NCBI RefSeq assembly: GCF_028682635.1
Contig: NZ_JANHLK010000009.1
Span: 124,001-188,000 of the forward strand
Source: Pseudomonas putida
GTDB lineage: Bacteria > Pseudomonadota > Gammaproteobacteria > Pseudomonadales > Pseudomonadaceae
DNA: 64,000 nt
Direction: 5' to 3'
Positions 1 to 9,154 of the stretch are shown one piece after another (within the stretch, counting starts at the first letter, position 1; the number at the start of each line of letters is the position of its first letter). The notes beneath the pieces are model-generated. The model was not told the origin of the DNA. It saw nothing but the letters and a program-made list of their open reading frames with translations, and made no database searches. The translations under genes and the position numbers were made by a program.

Positions 1-868
1 CTTCATCTTCGATGACAGCGACACCCGCGGCGAGATGGTTTCGCTGGAGCTCAGCTACGCTGAAGTCCTGGCCAAGCACGCCTATCCGGAGCCGGTTGCG
101 CAACTGCTCGGCGAGCTGATGGCGGCTGCGGCGTTGCTGGTCGGCACCTTGAAGTTCGATGGCCTGCTGATTCTTCAGGCCCGCTCCGAAGGCCCGATTC
201 CGCTGCTGATGATCGAGTGCTCCAGTGAGCGCGACATCCGTGGCCTGGCCCGTTACGAAGCGGACCGGATCGCCCCCGATGCCAGCCTGGCCGACTTGAT
301 GCCGGATGGTTCGCTGACGTTGACCATCGATCCGAAGCAAGGCCAGCGCTACCAGGGCGTCGTCGATCTGGACGGTGAAACCTTGTCCGACTGCTTCACC
401 AACTACTTCGTCATGTCCCAGCAGATCGGTACGCGCATCAAGCTCTGCGCCGATGGCCGCCGCGCCCGTGGCCTGTTGCTGCAGCAACTGCCCGCCGATC
501 GCCTGAAAGACGAAGAAGAGCGCGCCGCCAGCTGGCAACACCTCACTGCGCTGGCGACCACCCTGACGGCCGATGAGCTGCTGGGCCTGGACAACGAAAC
601 CGTGCTCCATCGTCTCTATCACGAAGAGCAGGTGCGTCTGTTCGATGTGCAGAAACTGCGCTTCCGTTGCAGCTGCTCGCGCGAACGTTCGGCCAATGCG
701 TTGGTCAGTCTGGGTATGGAAGACGCGCAAAACCTGGTGGTCGAACACGGTGGAAAAATCGAGATCGATTGCCAGTTCTGCAACCAGCAGTACCTGTTCG
801 ACGCCGCCGATGTCACCCAATTGTTCGCCGGAGCGGGTGTCGAGACGCCGTCAGATACCCGGCACTAA
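1..868 (+). CDS. hslO: Hsp33 redox-regulated chaperone (5' end outside the window)
   Basis: Cytosolic holdase chaperone activated by oxidation. The reading frame is open from base 2 (codons read F-I-F-D-D-S-D) through the first internal Met at 35, so the true start lies upstream and the window holds about 288 residues, nearly the whole protein. The C-terminal zinc redox switch is present: a C-S-C pair (codons at 668 and 674) followed by D-C-Q-F-C about 33 residues later, that is CxC...CxxC, the four cysteines that bind zinc when reduced and form disulfides under oxidative stress. hslO directly upstream of pckA is the usual Pseudomonas arrangement. Identification is firm; only the N-terminus is missing. 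Confidence 0.95.
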   Translation, partial: FIFDDSDTRGEMVSLELSYAEVLAKHAYPEPVAQLLGELMAAAALLVGTLKFDGLLILQARSEGPIPLLMIECSSERDIRGLARYEADRIAPDASLADLMPDGSLTLTIDPKQGQRYQGVVDLDGETLSDCFTNYFVMSQQIGTRIKLCADGRRARGLLLQQLPADRLKDEEERAASWQHLTALATTLTADELLGLDNETVLHRLYHEEQVRLFDVQKLRFRCSCSRERSANALVSLGMEDAQNLVVEHGGKIEIDCQFCNQQYLFDAADVTQLFAGAGVETPSDTRH

Positions 869-953
869 AACGGTTCAGCGCAGGTAAATTCACTGGAAAG
901 TGGCGTAATAGCGCCGTTACGACGGGAGGGCCCTACTCTTTTTGGGCTTTTCT

Positions 954-1043
954 GGCATAATCCGGCCCACTTTTTTCGCGGTAGTAGTGCACGACTTTCT
1001 ACTACAAAACGTTTGGAGCACTCGGCCACTGGCCGACGGGGAA
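954..1043 (+). promoter_or_regulatory. pckA leader with two hairpins
   Basis: A -10-like CATAAT lies at 956-961; no convincing -35 was found. The leader then contains a perfect 7-bp inverted repeat GTAGTAG (981-987) / CTACTAC (999-1005) with an 11-nt loop, and a tight 6-bp hairpin TCGGCC-ACT-GGCCGA (1022-1036) ending just before the Shine-Dalgarno GGGGAA (1038-1043). Position suggests post-transcriptional control of pckA; function is inferred only. Confidence 0.45.
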
Positions 1044-1047
1044 CCTC

Positions 1048-2589
1048 ATGACGCAAGCCAATAACGCCGTGTACACCGATCTGAGTGTTGATGATCTGGT
1101 TAAAGAAGCCCTCAACCGCGGTGAAGGCGAGCTTGCCGATACCGGCGCACTGGTTGTTCGCACCGGTCACCGTACCGGCCGTTCGCCAGTCGATCGTTTC
1201 ATCGTTGAAGAGCCGTCCACCTCGGCCGCCATCGCCTGGGGCCCGATCAACCGCAAGTTCCCGGCCGACAAGTTCGATGCCCTGTGGGATCGCGTCGAGG
1301 CGTTCAACAACGCGCAAGAGCACTTCGTTTCCCACGTGCATGTAGGCGCAGCCGAAGATCACTACCTGGCCGTGAAGATGACCACTCAGACTGCCTGGCA
1401 GAACCTGTTTGGCCGTTGCCTGTTCATCAACCCGGCTCAGTACAACCCGGCTGGCCGTGAAGAGTGGCAAGTGCTCAACGTTGCCAACTTCGAGTGCGTG
1501 CCTGAGCGTGACGGCACCAACTCCGACGGTTGCGTGATCCTCAACTTCGCGCAGAAGAAAGTGCTGATCGCTGGCATGCGCTACGCCGGTGAAATGAAGA
1601 AAGCCATGTTCTCGGTGCAGAACTTCCTGCTGCCGGCCGCCGACGTGCTGCCAATGCACTGCGCTGCCAACATCGGCGAAGAAGGCGACGTGACCCTGTT
1701 CTTCGGTCTGTCCGGCACTGGTAAGACCACCCTGTCCGCCGACGAAAGCCGTTACCTGATCGGTGACGACGAACACGGCTGGGGCGAGGGCGTGGTGTTC
1801 AACATCGAAGGCGGTTGCTATGCCAAGTGCATCGACTTGTCCGAGAAGAACGAGCCGGTCATCTGGAAAGCCATCAAGCACGGCGCGGTCCTGGAAAACG
1901 TCGTTATCGACGATGCCAAGCACGCCGACTACGCCGATGTCAGCCTGACCCAGAACAGCCGTGCCGCCTACCCGCTGGAGCACGTTGCCAAGCGTTCCGA
2001 GAAGAACCTCGGTGGCGAGCCGAACGCTGTGATCTTCCTGACCTGCGACCTGACCGGCGTACTGCCGCCAGTGTCGATCCTCAACGAAGAGCAAGCGGCC
2101 TACCACTTCCTGTCCGGCTACACCGCTCTGGTGGGGTCGACCGAAATGGGTTCGGGCAGCGGCATCAAGTCGACCTTCTCCACCTGCTTCGGCGCACCGT
2201 TCTTCCCGCGTCCAGCTGGCGAATACGCAGAGCTGCTGATCAAGCGCATCCGCGGCTTCGGTTCCAAGGTTTACCTGGTCAACACTGGTTGGACCGGTGG
2301 TGGCTACGGCGTCGGCAAGCGCTTCAACATCCCGACCACCCGTGCGGTGATCGCAGCGATCCAGAGCGGCGCGCTGATCGGTACCGAAACCGAGCACCTG
2401 GACACCATCAACCTCGACGTGCCACTGGCCGTACCGGGCGTTGAGACTGGCCTGCTGAACCCACGCAACACCTGGGCCGACAAGCCATCCTACGACGAAG
2501 CCGCCAAAGCACTGGCCGGCCTGTTCATCGAGAACTTCAAGAAGTTCGAAGTGAGCGACGCGATCAAGGCTGCCGGTCCTCAGTTGTAA
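1048..2589 (+). CDS. pckA: Phosphoenolpyruvate carboxykinase (ATP)
   Basis: Converts oxaloacetate plus ATP to PEP, CO2 and ADP, the first committed step of gluconeogenesis from organic acids. The 513-residue length fits the ATP-dependent family. The P-loop [11 protein letters not shown] is followed by the family kinase-2 stretch GDDEHGW, and the substrate-side RTGRSP motif is near residue 45. The ATG follows GGGGAA at good spacing. A strong hairpin terminator follows immediately, so the gene is probably monocistronic. Its leader carries two hairpins (described separately). Confidence 0.97.
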   Translation: MTQANNAVYTDLSVDDLVKEALNRGEGELADTGALVVRTGHRTGRSPVDRFIVEEPSTSAAIAWGPINRKFPADKFDALWDRVEAFNNAQEHFVSHVHVGAAEDHYLAVKMTTQTAWQNLFGRCLFINPAQYNPAGREEWQVLNVANFECVPERDGTNSDGCVILNFAQKKVLIAGMRYAGEMKKAMFSVQNFLLPAADVLPMHCAANIGEEGDVTLFFGLSGTGKTTLSADESRYLIGDDEHGWGEGVVFNIEGGCYAKCIDLSEKNEPVIWKAIKHGAVLENVVIDDAKHADYADVSLTQNSRAAYPLEHVAKRSEKNLGGEPNAVIFLTCDLTGVLPPVSILNEEQAAYHFLSGYTALVGSTEMGSGSGIKSTFSTCFGAPFFPRPAGEYAELLIKRIRGFGSKVYLVNTGWTGGGYGVGKRFNIPTTRAVIAAIQSGALIGTETEHLDTINLDVPLAVPGVETGLLNPRNTWADKPSYDEAAKALAGLFIENFKKFEVSDAIKAAGPQL

Positions 2590-2608
2590 GTGTTGGTTTG
2601 ACGCAATG

Positions 2609-2637
2609 AAAAAGCCGCCCTTCGGGGCGGCTTTTTT
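2609..2637. terminator. Bidirectional terminator between pckA and the EamA transporter
   Basis: Stem AAAGCCGCCC / GGGCGGCTTT closed by a TTCG loop, with T-rich flanks on both strands. It sits between two convergent genes. Confidence 0.9.
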
Positions 2638-2649
2638 GTGGGCGACGTT

Positions 2650-3516
2650 TCAGGTTTTCAGGTGCAAGACAAACGCGCCGACCAACACCAGTACTACCCC
2701 CAGTACCTGCACCTTCCCCAGCCGTTCCTTGAAAAATACATACCCCAGAATAGCCGCTATCCCCCCCGACAACGTGCTGATCACCGTCACCACCGAAACC
2801 GACCCGGCCACTGCGCCCCAGGCGAATGACGAAAACCCGCCGAGGTTCATCAGGCTGGCGCCGGTCAGCGTCACGCAGTTTTTCAGCGGCGGGATTTTCA
2901 AGCCGTCGTCGATCCTGAGCACGATCACCACCAGCACTATCAGGCCCACCAGATACGCGAGCCAGAGCATCGTTACCGGCCCGAGTGTCTGCAGGACGAA
3001 GCGGCCTTGCAGCCAGAAACTGGTGCCGTAGAACACTGCCGCCAGCAACGCGTAGGCGATGGAACTGCTGGCTTGTGTGGTGTGGGGTACCTTCGGGTCG
3101 GAGTGAATGCTGGACAGAACCACACCGAGCACACAAAGGCCGATGCACAGCAACTGGATCAGGCTGATGTGTTCGCCGCCGGCCCAGGACAACAGCGTGG
3201 TCACCACGCCATAGGATGTCACCAGCGGGGCGACGATGGAGGCTTTGCCCAGGGCGAAGGCCTTGGACAAGGCCAAGGCGCCGGACACCGTCAACACGGC
3301 GGCGGCGAGGCCGAATAGCCAGGTTTCCAGCGGGGCGGCCAAGGACCGCAGAATGAATACCGGGAAGGCGACCAACAGCAGGCTCATGATGGTAAAGCCC
3401 AGCGCCTGACCGAAATACACGGCACGTTTGACGCCAACCGCGCGGGCGTTCAAGCCCACCAGAAAATCCGTGCCGCCCCACAGCACGGCGGCCAACAAGC
3501 CCATCAGAACGTCCAC
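2650..3516 (-). CDS. EamA/DMT-family membrane transporter
   Basis: A 288-residue hydrophobic protein with about ten predicted membrane segments arranged as two five-helix halves, the layout of drug/metabolite transporters. The N-terminus (MDVLMGLLAAVLWGG) and the conserved end of the second half (AILGYVFFKERLG) are typical EamA features. Substrate cannot be read from sequence; relatives export amino acids, metabolites or drugs from the inner membrane. It converges on pckA across a shared terminator. Confidence 0.85.
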   Translation of the reverse strand: MDVLMGLLAAVLWGGTDFLVGLNARAVGVKRAVYFGQALGFTIMSLLLVAFPVFILRSLAAPLETWLFGLAAAVLTVSGALALSKAFALGKASIVAPLVTSYGVVTTLLSWAGGEHISLIQLLCIGLCVLGVVLSSIHSDPKVPHTTQASSSIAYALLAAVFYGTSFWLQGRFVLQTLGPVTMLWLAYLVGLIVLVVIVLRIDDGLKIPPLKNCVTLTGASLMNLGGFSSFAWGAVAGSVSVVTVISTLSGGIAAILGYVFFKERLGKVQVLGVVLVLVGAFVLHLKT

Positions 3517-3547
3517 GCAATGTCCTTATCGTTATTCGCCGGGGACG

Positions 3548-3889
3548 CTACAGGCTTTCAAGTTCATCCGTGTCCCAGCGTTGGGCATTGATGGCCCGGT
3601 AGAGCATGCCGATGGTCAAAGGCACCTTGTCGCCACGACCCTTGGCTTTGCGCTTAAGGAATACATCGTAGCCGTCAGGCTGGAAATAGCGATAGCTGTC
3701 GTAATCCACGAAATCGATGGCGAAGTGGTCTTCCAGGGTTTGACTTGGGCAAATCTTATTGTTCGTCAGAGAGGATGGGAAGGGCGGGAGCAGATTGCGG
3801 CGAAGCATTTTGCATGTACTTGGCGATGGCTTTTTCTCGAGTGGACAGTGGTTTTTCGAGATCTGCCGGCGACGTGTTGAATCCTGCAA
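3548..3889 (-). CDS. Unrecognised small protein, possibly a remnant
   Basis: I do not recognise this product. The 113-residue frame begins with a low-complexity basic stretch. A second Met at 3808 would give an 86-residue protein whose C-terminal ~60 residues (DHFAIDFVDYDSYRYF onwards) look like a real folded segment rich in Asp, Tyr and charged residues. It lies in a patch of lower GC (3.5-4.7 kb) next to a toxin-antitoxin pair and between backbone genes, so it may be the tail of a larger acquired gene. No ribosome-binding site stands out at either start. Confidence 0.4.
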   Translation of the reverse strand: MQDSTRRRQISKNHCPLEKKPSPSTCKMLRRNLLPPFPSSLTNNKICPSQTLEDHFAIDFVDYDSYRYFQPDGYDVFLKRKAKGRGDKVPLTIGMLYRAINAQRWDTDELESL

Positions 3890-3975
3890 AACGCAAGCTT
3901 GCTAGATGTTTGAGCGGCTGACCTTTTCGTAATACGACTGTTTTTGTTTGAGCGTTAGCTTGCTATAACGTTGCT

Positions 3976-4263
3976 TCAGGTGGCTAATGCATTCAATACA
4001 TGGACAGGGTCATTATGAATAGCTTTCAGCAAAGCCTTAGCCGGCCCCGTTGGCTCGCGACGGCCCTGCTCCCAATTTCGCAAAGTGCCAAGTTGGACGT
4101 CGATCAATGCTGCGAATTTGGCTTGAGTTAAACCAGTGGCCTTACGGATTTCTTTGACGTGCAACGCAACTACTTGAAATTCGCGGGAAGGTCGCCGCTC
4201 ACCCCGTACAATCTCGTCCATCTGTTGTACGCTTTCCATCAGCTCATCAAAAAATTTGCTCAT
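3976..4263 (-). CDS. Antitoxin of HigA/NadS type (helix-turn-helix)
   Basis: A 95-residue protein with a C-terminal Cro/C1-type HTH at about residues 35-75 (KEIRKATGLTQAKFAALIDV then LGTLRNWEQGRR). This is the NadS-like HigA layout in which the antitoxin follows the toxin. It lies 2 nt downstream of the RelE/HigB-like gene, so the two are translationally linked. It should bind and neutralise the toxin and repress the shared promoter. Family assignment is confident; partner and target are inferred from adjacency. Confidence 0.82.
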   Translation of the reverse strand: MSKFFDELMESVQQMDEIVRGERRPSREFQVVALHVKEIRKATGLTQAKFAALIDVQLGTLRNWEQGRREPTGPAKALLKAIHNDPVHVLNALAT

Positions 4264-4265
4264 GG

Positions 4266-4580
4266 TTATCTCCAGTGTTCAATGACTGCTTTCAACGCTT
4301 TGCGCTCATCGGCGGTCAAATCTTGTTGTTCATTTTTAGGGTAGATCATCAATAAAGCGATTTGCGATGCCGAGATGAAATGATAGTAAATCACTCGAGC
4401 TCCGCCTCGTTTACCATGTCCCTTCGCTGCGACCCGCATTTTGCGGATCCCGCCTGTCCCTTCGATAACGTCGCCGGCTGAAGGGTTCGACACCAGCAGC
4501 TTCTGTAATATCGCGTAGGCATCGTCATCCAATAATTCTTTGGCTCGACGAGTGAAGATTGAGGTTTCAATAAAAATCAT
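4266..4580 (-). CDS. RelE/HigB-like toxin
   Basis: A 104-residue protein from the ATG at 4580 (MIFIETSIFTRRAKELL). It shows the RelE-superfamily core: a basic central strand (GGIRKMRVAAKGHGKRGGARVIYY) and a C-terminal strand/helix IALLMIYPKNEQQDLTADERKALK. Such toxins cut mRNA on the ribosome. An in-frame upstream Met (4658) exists, but the extension has no family resemblance, so 4580 is preferred. Toxin-first order matches higBA rather than relBE. The pair is a self-contained accessory cassette. Confidence 0.83.
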   Translation of the reverse strand: MIFIETSIFTRRAKELLDDDAYAILQKLLVSNPSAGDVIEGTGGIRKMRVAAKGHGKRGGARVIYYHFISASQIALLMIYPKNEQQDLTADERKALKAVIEHWR

Positions 4581-4667
4581 CAGTAATGTACGCCATTGGC
4601 TTACTTTTTGGCAGTGCCGGCGGTCCTGAATGACCTCCGCTTTTTCAGTTGCGACCATTATTGTTCT

Positions 4668-4958
4668 TCAGCCGGTCAGTTTCGGCAGGCGTTGCCGGGC
4701 GATGTCGAGCAGGTCGTTGCCGTCCTGGGTCAGCAGGTACAGCGCATTGACGATGTTGGGGATATCGCGGGTGTCGGCCTGTTTGAAGCACAGGCAATAC
4801 AAGGTCTCCAGCAGGTCGCTGGCGGCGCGGATGCGCTGGCGGGCGGCGTCGAGGATTTCCAGGGGATCGGCCTCGGTGTCGATCACCAGTACCGGGGATT
4901 CGCTGTTGCTGGATTTGAGCGGGCGATAGCGGTCGGTCAGTGGGTCGGGGCGGATCAT
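4668..4958 (-). CDS. Small helical protein, function unknown
   Basis: About 96 residues from the ATG at 4958 (MIRPDPLTDRYRP); an in-frame start at 5009 would add 17 residues. The N-terminal third is polar. The rest is predicted as two or three amphipathic helices containing LETLYCLCFKQ and IVNALYLLTQDGNDLLDIA. It resembles the many short, paralogous, uncharacterised helical proteins of Pseudomonas that sit singly between operons. No catalytic motif, signal peptide or membrane segment is visible, and I assign no function. Confidence 0.6.
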   Translation of the reverse strand: MIRPDPLTDRYRPLKSSNSESPVLVIDTEADPLEILDAARQRIRAASDLLETLYCLCFKQADTRDIPNIVNALYLLTQDGNDLLDIARQRLPKLTG

Positions 4959-5302
4959 CGAGGTGGGTCCTGTGCGAAATCGGCAAGTGCGCCCGGTAAG
5001 CCCAGACACGGTTTTTCAGCCTTGCCGGAAACTATAGAAGGGCGTGGTGTTGTGCGACAAGACGGCGGAGATCGACAGGTGTTGTAGGGTTTTGCGCGGT
5101 TATTGAGGAAAGGGACTACAGACGCCGCAGAAGCTGTAGGGCATTTCGAATTTCGCTGCCCGCGAAGGCGATTTGCCAGGCGCCGCACTCCCAAGCCATC
5201 CGCTGTATCATCCCGTATCGTTTTTGCCCCCGACCTTTTCTCGACTCGCTGCGATCGCCGGCTAGGCTTTGCTCATCGCAGCAGTCAACGGAGTGACAGC
5301 TT

Positions 5303-7231
5303 ATGCACAACACCCTGGAACAGGTTTTCGGTTATCCACAGTTTCGGCCCGGCCAGGAGGCAACGATCAGCGCAGTGCTGGCGGGGCGATCGGCGGCGGC
5401 AATTTTCCCCACTGGCTCCGGCAAGTCCCTTTGCTATCAGCTGTCGGCCGTATTGCTGCCGCACCTGACGTTGGTGGTCTCGCCATTGCTGGCGTTGATG
5501 CAGGATCAGTTGGCGTTCCTGCAACGCCACGGCATTGCGGCGGGCAGTATCGATTCGGCCCAGAGCCGCGATGACGCCAGCGATGTCATGGCCCGCGCCA
5601 AGTCCGGCGAACTGAAAATCCTGATGGTCTCCGTGGAGCGCTTGAAAAACGAGCGCTTTCGTAATTTCCTGCAGCAGGTGCCAATCTCGTTGCTGGTGGT
5701 GGACGAGGCGCACTGCATCTCCGAATGGGGGCATAACTTTCGCCCGGATTACCTCAAGCTTCCGGACTATCAGCGCCAGTTCAATATCCCCCAGGCGTTG
5801 TTGCTGACCGCCACCGCGACCCCGAAAGTGATCGCCGACATGCAGGCGAAATTCGCCATCGAACCTGGCGACGTGGTGACCACCGGTTTCTATCGGCCGA
5901 ACCTCAATCTGTGGGTGGAGCCGGTTCGCGGCCAGGACAAGCGCCGACGCCTGGTTGAATGGATGAGCCAGCGACCCGGCCAGCCGAGCATCGTCTACGT
6001 CACCCTGCAGAAAACCGCCGAGCACATTGCCGAACATCTGCAGCGCCATGGCATTCAGGCCGAGGCTTATCACGCCGGTCTGCCTCACGAGCAGCGCGAG
6101 GGCATCCAGAGGCGTTTCATGGGCGGGCAGTCCAATTGCATCGTCGCCACCATCGCTTTCGGCATGGGCATCGACAAGAGCGATATCCGTAACGTCGTGC
6201 ATTTCGACCTACCCAAATCGATCGAAAACTACAGCCAGGAAATCGGCCGTGCCGGGCGTGACGGGTTGCCATCGGACTGCCTGGTGCTGGCCAACCGCGA
6301 CAGCCTCAACGTGCTGGAAAACTTCGTCTATGGCGACACGCCTGAACTGGACGGTATCCGCTGCGTGCTCGACGAGATGCAGGCCGCCGCGCCCGAGGGA
6401 CAATGGGAGTTTCTGCTGGGGCCACTGGCGGACCAGAGCAACATTCGCCAGCTGCCGCTCAAGACCTTGCTGGTTCAGCTGGAGCTTCGTGGTCTGATCG
6501 CTCCGCGTTATGCCTACTACGCCGAATACCGGTTCAAATATCTGCAGGAGCCCGAGCAATTGCTGGCGCGCTTCGAGGGTGAACGCAGGGATTTCGTCGC
6601 GGCGATCATCCAGACGTCCCCGCGCGCGCGTACCTGGGCCACGGTGAATTTCGATGCGCTGTACGAACAGCATCAGGCCGAGCGCAGTCGGGTGGTCAAG
6701 GCGCTGGATTATTTCCAGGAAAAGGGCTGGGTCGAGCTTGAAAGCAAGCTGATGACCGAGGTCTACAGCCTGCTGCAAACCGATTTCGACAGTGCCGAGT
6801 TGAGTGCAGAGCTGCACGCCGGCTTCACTCGGCATGAACAGACCGAGGTTGCGCGGATACATGCCATGCTCGATTTGTTCGCCACTGATCGCTGCCTGGG
6901 TTATCGCCTGGCCGAGTATTTCGGCGACGAAAATGTGCCCCGTCAGTGTGGGCATTGTTCGGTTTGTCACGGGCAAGTCGCACGACTGCCAGCACCCCCG
7001 GAGTTGCCTGCGCTTGTGGATAAAAATTTCGAGGCGCTGTGTAGCGATTTTATCCACAAGCATGAACAACACACGGGGAGTTTGCCGTCGGCCGAGCGTG
7101 TGACGCGGTTTCTGTGCGGGATCAGTGTGCCCTTGTTTACCAAGCTCAAGGTGCGGACGATTTCGGGATTTGCGGTGTTGGAAGATTATCCGTATGCCGA
7201 GGTTCGAGGGTGGGCCGAGGCACACCTCTAA
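5303..7231 (+). CDS. RecQ-family ATP-dependent DNA helicase
   Basis: A 642-residue superfamily-2 helicase predicted to unwind DNA 3'-5' in repair or recombination. Walker A is FPTGSGKS (Lys about 41), followed by the DEAH box VVDEAHCISEWGHNFRP with the RecQ aromatic-rich loop, TATAT motif III and the motif VI region QEIGRAGRDG. Near residue 550 a cysteine cluster (RQCGHCSVC) resembles the RecQ zinc domain, but no HRDC domain is recognisable, so this is a RecQ paralogue rather than canonical RecQ. Its start codon lies inside a DnaA-box-like sequence, and two consensus DnaA boxes form an inverted repeat near the 3' end. Confidence 0.93.
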   Translation: MHNTLEQVFGYPQFRPGQEATISAVLAGRSAAAIFPTGSGKSLCYQLSAVLLPHLTLVVSPLLALMQDQLAFLQRHGIAAGSIDSAQSRDDASDVMARAKSGELKILMVSVERLKNERFRNFLQQVPISLLVVDEAHCISEWGHNFRPDYLKLPDYQRQFNIPQALLLTATATPKVIADMQAKFAIEPGDVVTTGFYRPNLNLWVEPVRGQDKRRRLVEWMSQRPGQPSIVYVTLQKTAEHIAEHLQRHGIQAEAYHAGLPHEQREGIQRRFMGGQSNCIVATIAFGMGIDKSDIRNVVHFDLPKSIENYSQEIGRAGRDGLPSDCLVLANRDSLNVLENFVYGDTPELDGIRCVLDEMQAAAPEGQWEFLLGPLADQSNIRQLPLKTLLVQLELRGLIAPRYAYYAEYRFKYLQEPEQLLARFEGERRDFVAAIIQTSPRARTWATVNFDALYEQHQAERSRVVKALDYFQEKGWVELESKLMTEVYSLLQTDFDSAELSAELHAGFTRHEQTEVARIHAMLDLFATDRCLGYRLAEYFGDENVPRQCGHCSVCHGQVARLPAPPELPALVDKNFEALCSDFIHKHEQHTGSLPSAERVTRFLCGISVPLFTKLKVRTISGFAVLEDYPYAEVRGWAEAHL

Positions 7232-7349
7232 CCCGTGTGTGGGCGCATCCATCCGCTGAATGTTGCTCATCACAGGAATAAATTTCAAAAAAGCGCAGCG
7301 GCTGACTATGGTGAGGGCTGTCTTCGGATCGCCAACAAGAGAACAGAAC

Positions 7350-8576
7350 ATGAGCCAGACACCGTTCGATATTCAGCGCGCAGCCGTGATCGGCGCGGGC
7401 ACCATGGGCCGTGGCATTGTCATGTGCCTGGCCAACGCCGGGGTGGCGGTGCAATGGGTCGATAACAATCCGCAGATGCTTGAACAGGCACTGGTCACCG
7501 TGGCGGACACCTACGCCCATAGTGTTCGGCAAGAACGCATCGATCAGGCCGAGGCCGATGCCCGTATCGCGCGGGTCACGGCAGCGGCCAATTATGCGGC
7601 CATCCGTGACGTCGACCTGGTGATCGAAGCCGTTTACGAAAACCTCGAGCTCAAGCAGTCAATCTTCCGCGAACTGGATGGCCTGCTCAAACCTGAAGCC
7701 ATTCTGGCGAGCAATACTTCAGCACTGGACATTGATGCCATCGCTGCCGTTACACGCCGTCCGCAACAAGTCCTGGGCCTGCACTTTTTCAGTCCGGCGC
7801 ACATCATGAAGCTGCTGGAAATTGTCCGTGGTGCCCAGACTGCACCAGCGGTGCTTGAGGCCGCACTGGTGTTGGGCAAACGCATGGGCAAGGTCAGCGT
7901 GGTGTCGGGCAATTGCGACGGCTTCATCGGCAATCGCATGCTCAATACCTACGTGCTGGAGGCGCGCAAAATGCTGCTGGAGGGTGCTTACCCTTACCAG
8001 GTGGATGCGGCGCTGCAAGGTTTCGGTTTCGCCATGGGGCCATTCCGCATGTTCGACGTGGTAGGCGTCGATTTGCAATGGCGTGCCCGGCAACTGTCCG
8101 GCGTTGGGCAGGATGCGCCAGAGGTGCAGGTGGATAACCGTCTGTGTGAATTGGGTCGTTTTGGCCAGAAGAGCGGCGATGGCTTCTACCACTATGAACC
8201 GGGTAGTCGTCAGGCTGAGCACGACCCGCAGGTCGATGTGCTGGTACTGGAAGTCAGCGAAGGGCTGGGGTTCCATCGTCGCGAGATAAGCCAGGAAGAA
8301 ATCCTGGAGCGCTGCCTGCTGGCGCTGGTCAATGAGGGCGCGAAGATTCTTCAGGAAGGCATCGCCGGATCGGCCCATGACATCGATCTGGTTTACCTCA
8401 ACGGATACGGGTTCCCGGCGGACAAGGGCGGGCCGATGGCCTGGGCGGATCAGCAGGGGTTGGCGGATATTCATCAGCGGCTGTTGGCACTGGAGACCCG
8501 CCAGGGCGATCACTGGAGCCCGGCGCGGTTGATTGGTGAGTTGGCGGCGGCGCGGAAAGGGTTTGCCGACAAGTAA
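7350..8576 (+). CDS. 3-hydroxyacyl-CoA dehydrogenase
   Basis: A 408-residue NAD-dependent dehydrogenase oxidising 3-hydroxyacyl-CoA to 3-ketoacyl-CoA in fatty-acid or related beta-oxidation. The N-terminal Rossmann motif VIGAGTMGRG and the HFFSPAH segment containing the catalytic His (about residue 140) are present. They are followed by GNCDGFIGNRM and two C-terminal 3HCDH domains, a FadB-like dehydrogenase half without the hydratase part. The ATG at 7350 is chosen over an upstream Met at 7260 because the Rossmann fold begins about 12 residues after it. A hotdog thioesterase follows in the same direction after a REP pair. Confidence 0.93.
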   Translation: MSQTPFDIQRAAVIGAGTMGRGIVMCLANAGVAVQWVDNNPQMLEQALVTVADTYAHSVRQERIDQAEADARIARVTAAANYAAIRDVDLVIEAVYENLELKQSIFRELDGLLKPEAILASNTSALDIDAIAAVTRRPQQVLGLHFFSPAHIMKLLEIVRGAQTAPAVLEAALVLGKRMGKVSVVSGNCDGFIGNRMLNTYVLEARKMLLEGAYPYQVDAALQGFGFAMGPFRMFDVVGVDLQWRARQLSGVGQDAPEVQVDNRLCELGRFGQKSGDGFYHYEPGSRQAEHDPQVDVLVLEVSEGLGFHRREISQEEILERCLLALVNEGAKILQEGIAGSAHDIDLVYLNGYGFPADKGGPMAWADQQGLADIHQRLLALETRQGDHWSPARLIGELAAARKGFADK

Positions 8577-8600
8577 TTGATATGGCGCCTGTTCCGGCGC

Positions 8601-8666
8601 CTTCGCGAGCAAGCCCGCTCCCACAGTTGAAGGCGTTCCACTGTGGGAGCGGGCTTGCTCGCGAAG
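8601..8666. repeat. REP palindrome pair (GCGGGCTTGCTCGCGAA type)
   Basis: Two inverted copies of CTTCGCGAGCAAGCCCGCTC..., in head-to-tail inversion with a short spacer. This is the classic Pseudomonas extragenic palindrome, between the dehydrogenase and the thioesterase. Confidence 0.93.
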
Positions 8667-8723
8667 AACGATAACCCGGTTTTTCGCCTTAAATTGGTCA
8701 TCCAACCCCAGGAATCAACGCTG

Positions 8724-9143
8724 ATGCCCCAACGCTCCGACTACCCGCACTTGCAACCCATCACCACCCGTTGGCACGACAACGATGCCTACGGTCACGT
8801 CAACAACGTCACCTACTACAGCTACTTCGACACGGCGGTGAACACCTACCTTATCGAAGTCGGTGGGCTGGACATCCACGATGGCGAGGTGGTGGGTTTC
8901 GTGGTGAGTTCGGCCTGTGATTACTTTGCTTCCATCGCCTTCCCGGATCGGATCGAGATCGGCTTGCGGGTCGGCAAGTTGGGCAGCAGCTCGGTGCAGT
9001 ACGAATTGGCGGTGTTCAAGCAAGGGGAAGACGAGGCCTGTGCGGCGGGGCGCTTCGTGCATGTGTTCGTCGACCGGGCATCGAATCAGCCGGTGGCGAT
9101 TCCGCTCGGGTTGCGCAGAGCGATGGAGCGCCTGGTAGTTTAA
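8724..9143 (+). CDS. Acyl-CoA thioesterase, 4HBT hotdog fold
   Basis: 139 residues. The motif RWHDNDAYGHVNN near residue 15 is the 4-hydroxybenzoyl-CoA thioesterase signature, with the catalytic Asp in the D-x-x-G-H-V-N-N context, followed by the aromatic helix TYYSYFDTA. It should hydrolyse acyl-CoA thioesters in the cytosol. The ATG at 8724 follows AGGAATC; an in-frame upstream start (8643) would translate REP sequence and is rejected. Position after a 3-hydroxyacyl-CoA dehydrogenase suggests a shared acyl-CoA pathway. Substrate unknown. Confidence 0.9.
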   Translation: MPQRSDYPHLQPITTRWHDNDAYGHVNNVTYYSYFDTAVNTYLIEVGGLDIHDGEVVGFVVSSACDYFASIAFPDRIEIGLRVGKLGSSSVQYELAVFKQGEDEACAAGRFVHVFVDRASNQPVAIPLGLRRAMERLVV

Positions 9144-9154
9144 AACGGGCAAAA

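Noticed and set aside
865..2397. Long minus-strand open frame across pckA
   Set aside because: Antisense shadow of a highly conserved gene; no family resemblance and codon pattern follows the sense frame.
5301..7061. A replication origin at the DnaA-box cluster
   Set aside because: No AT-rich unwinding region and no dnaA, dnaN or gidA neighbourhood; boxes lie inside or at a coding gene.
8643..8723. N-terminal extension of the thioesterase
   Set aside because: It would translate REP palindrome sequence; the ATG at 8724 has a ribosome site and family-typical start.
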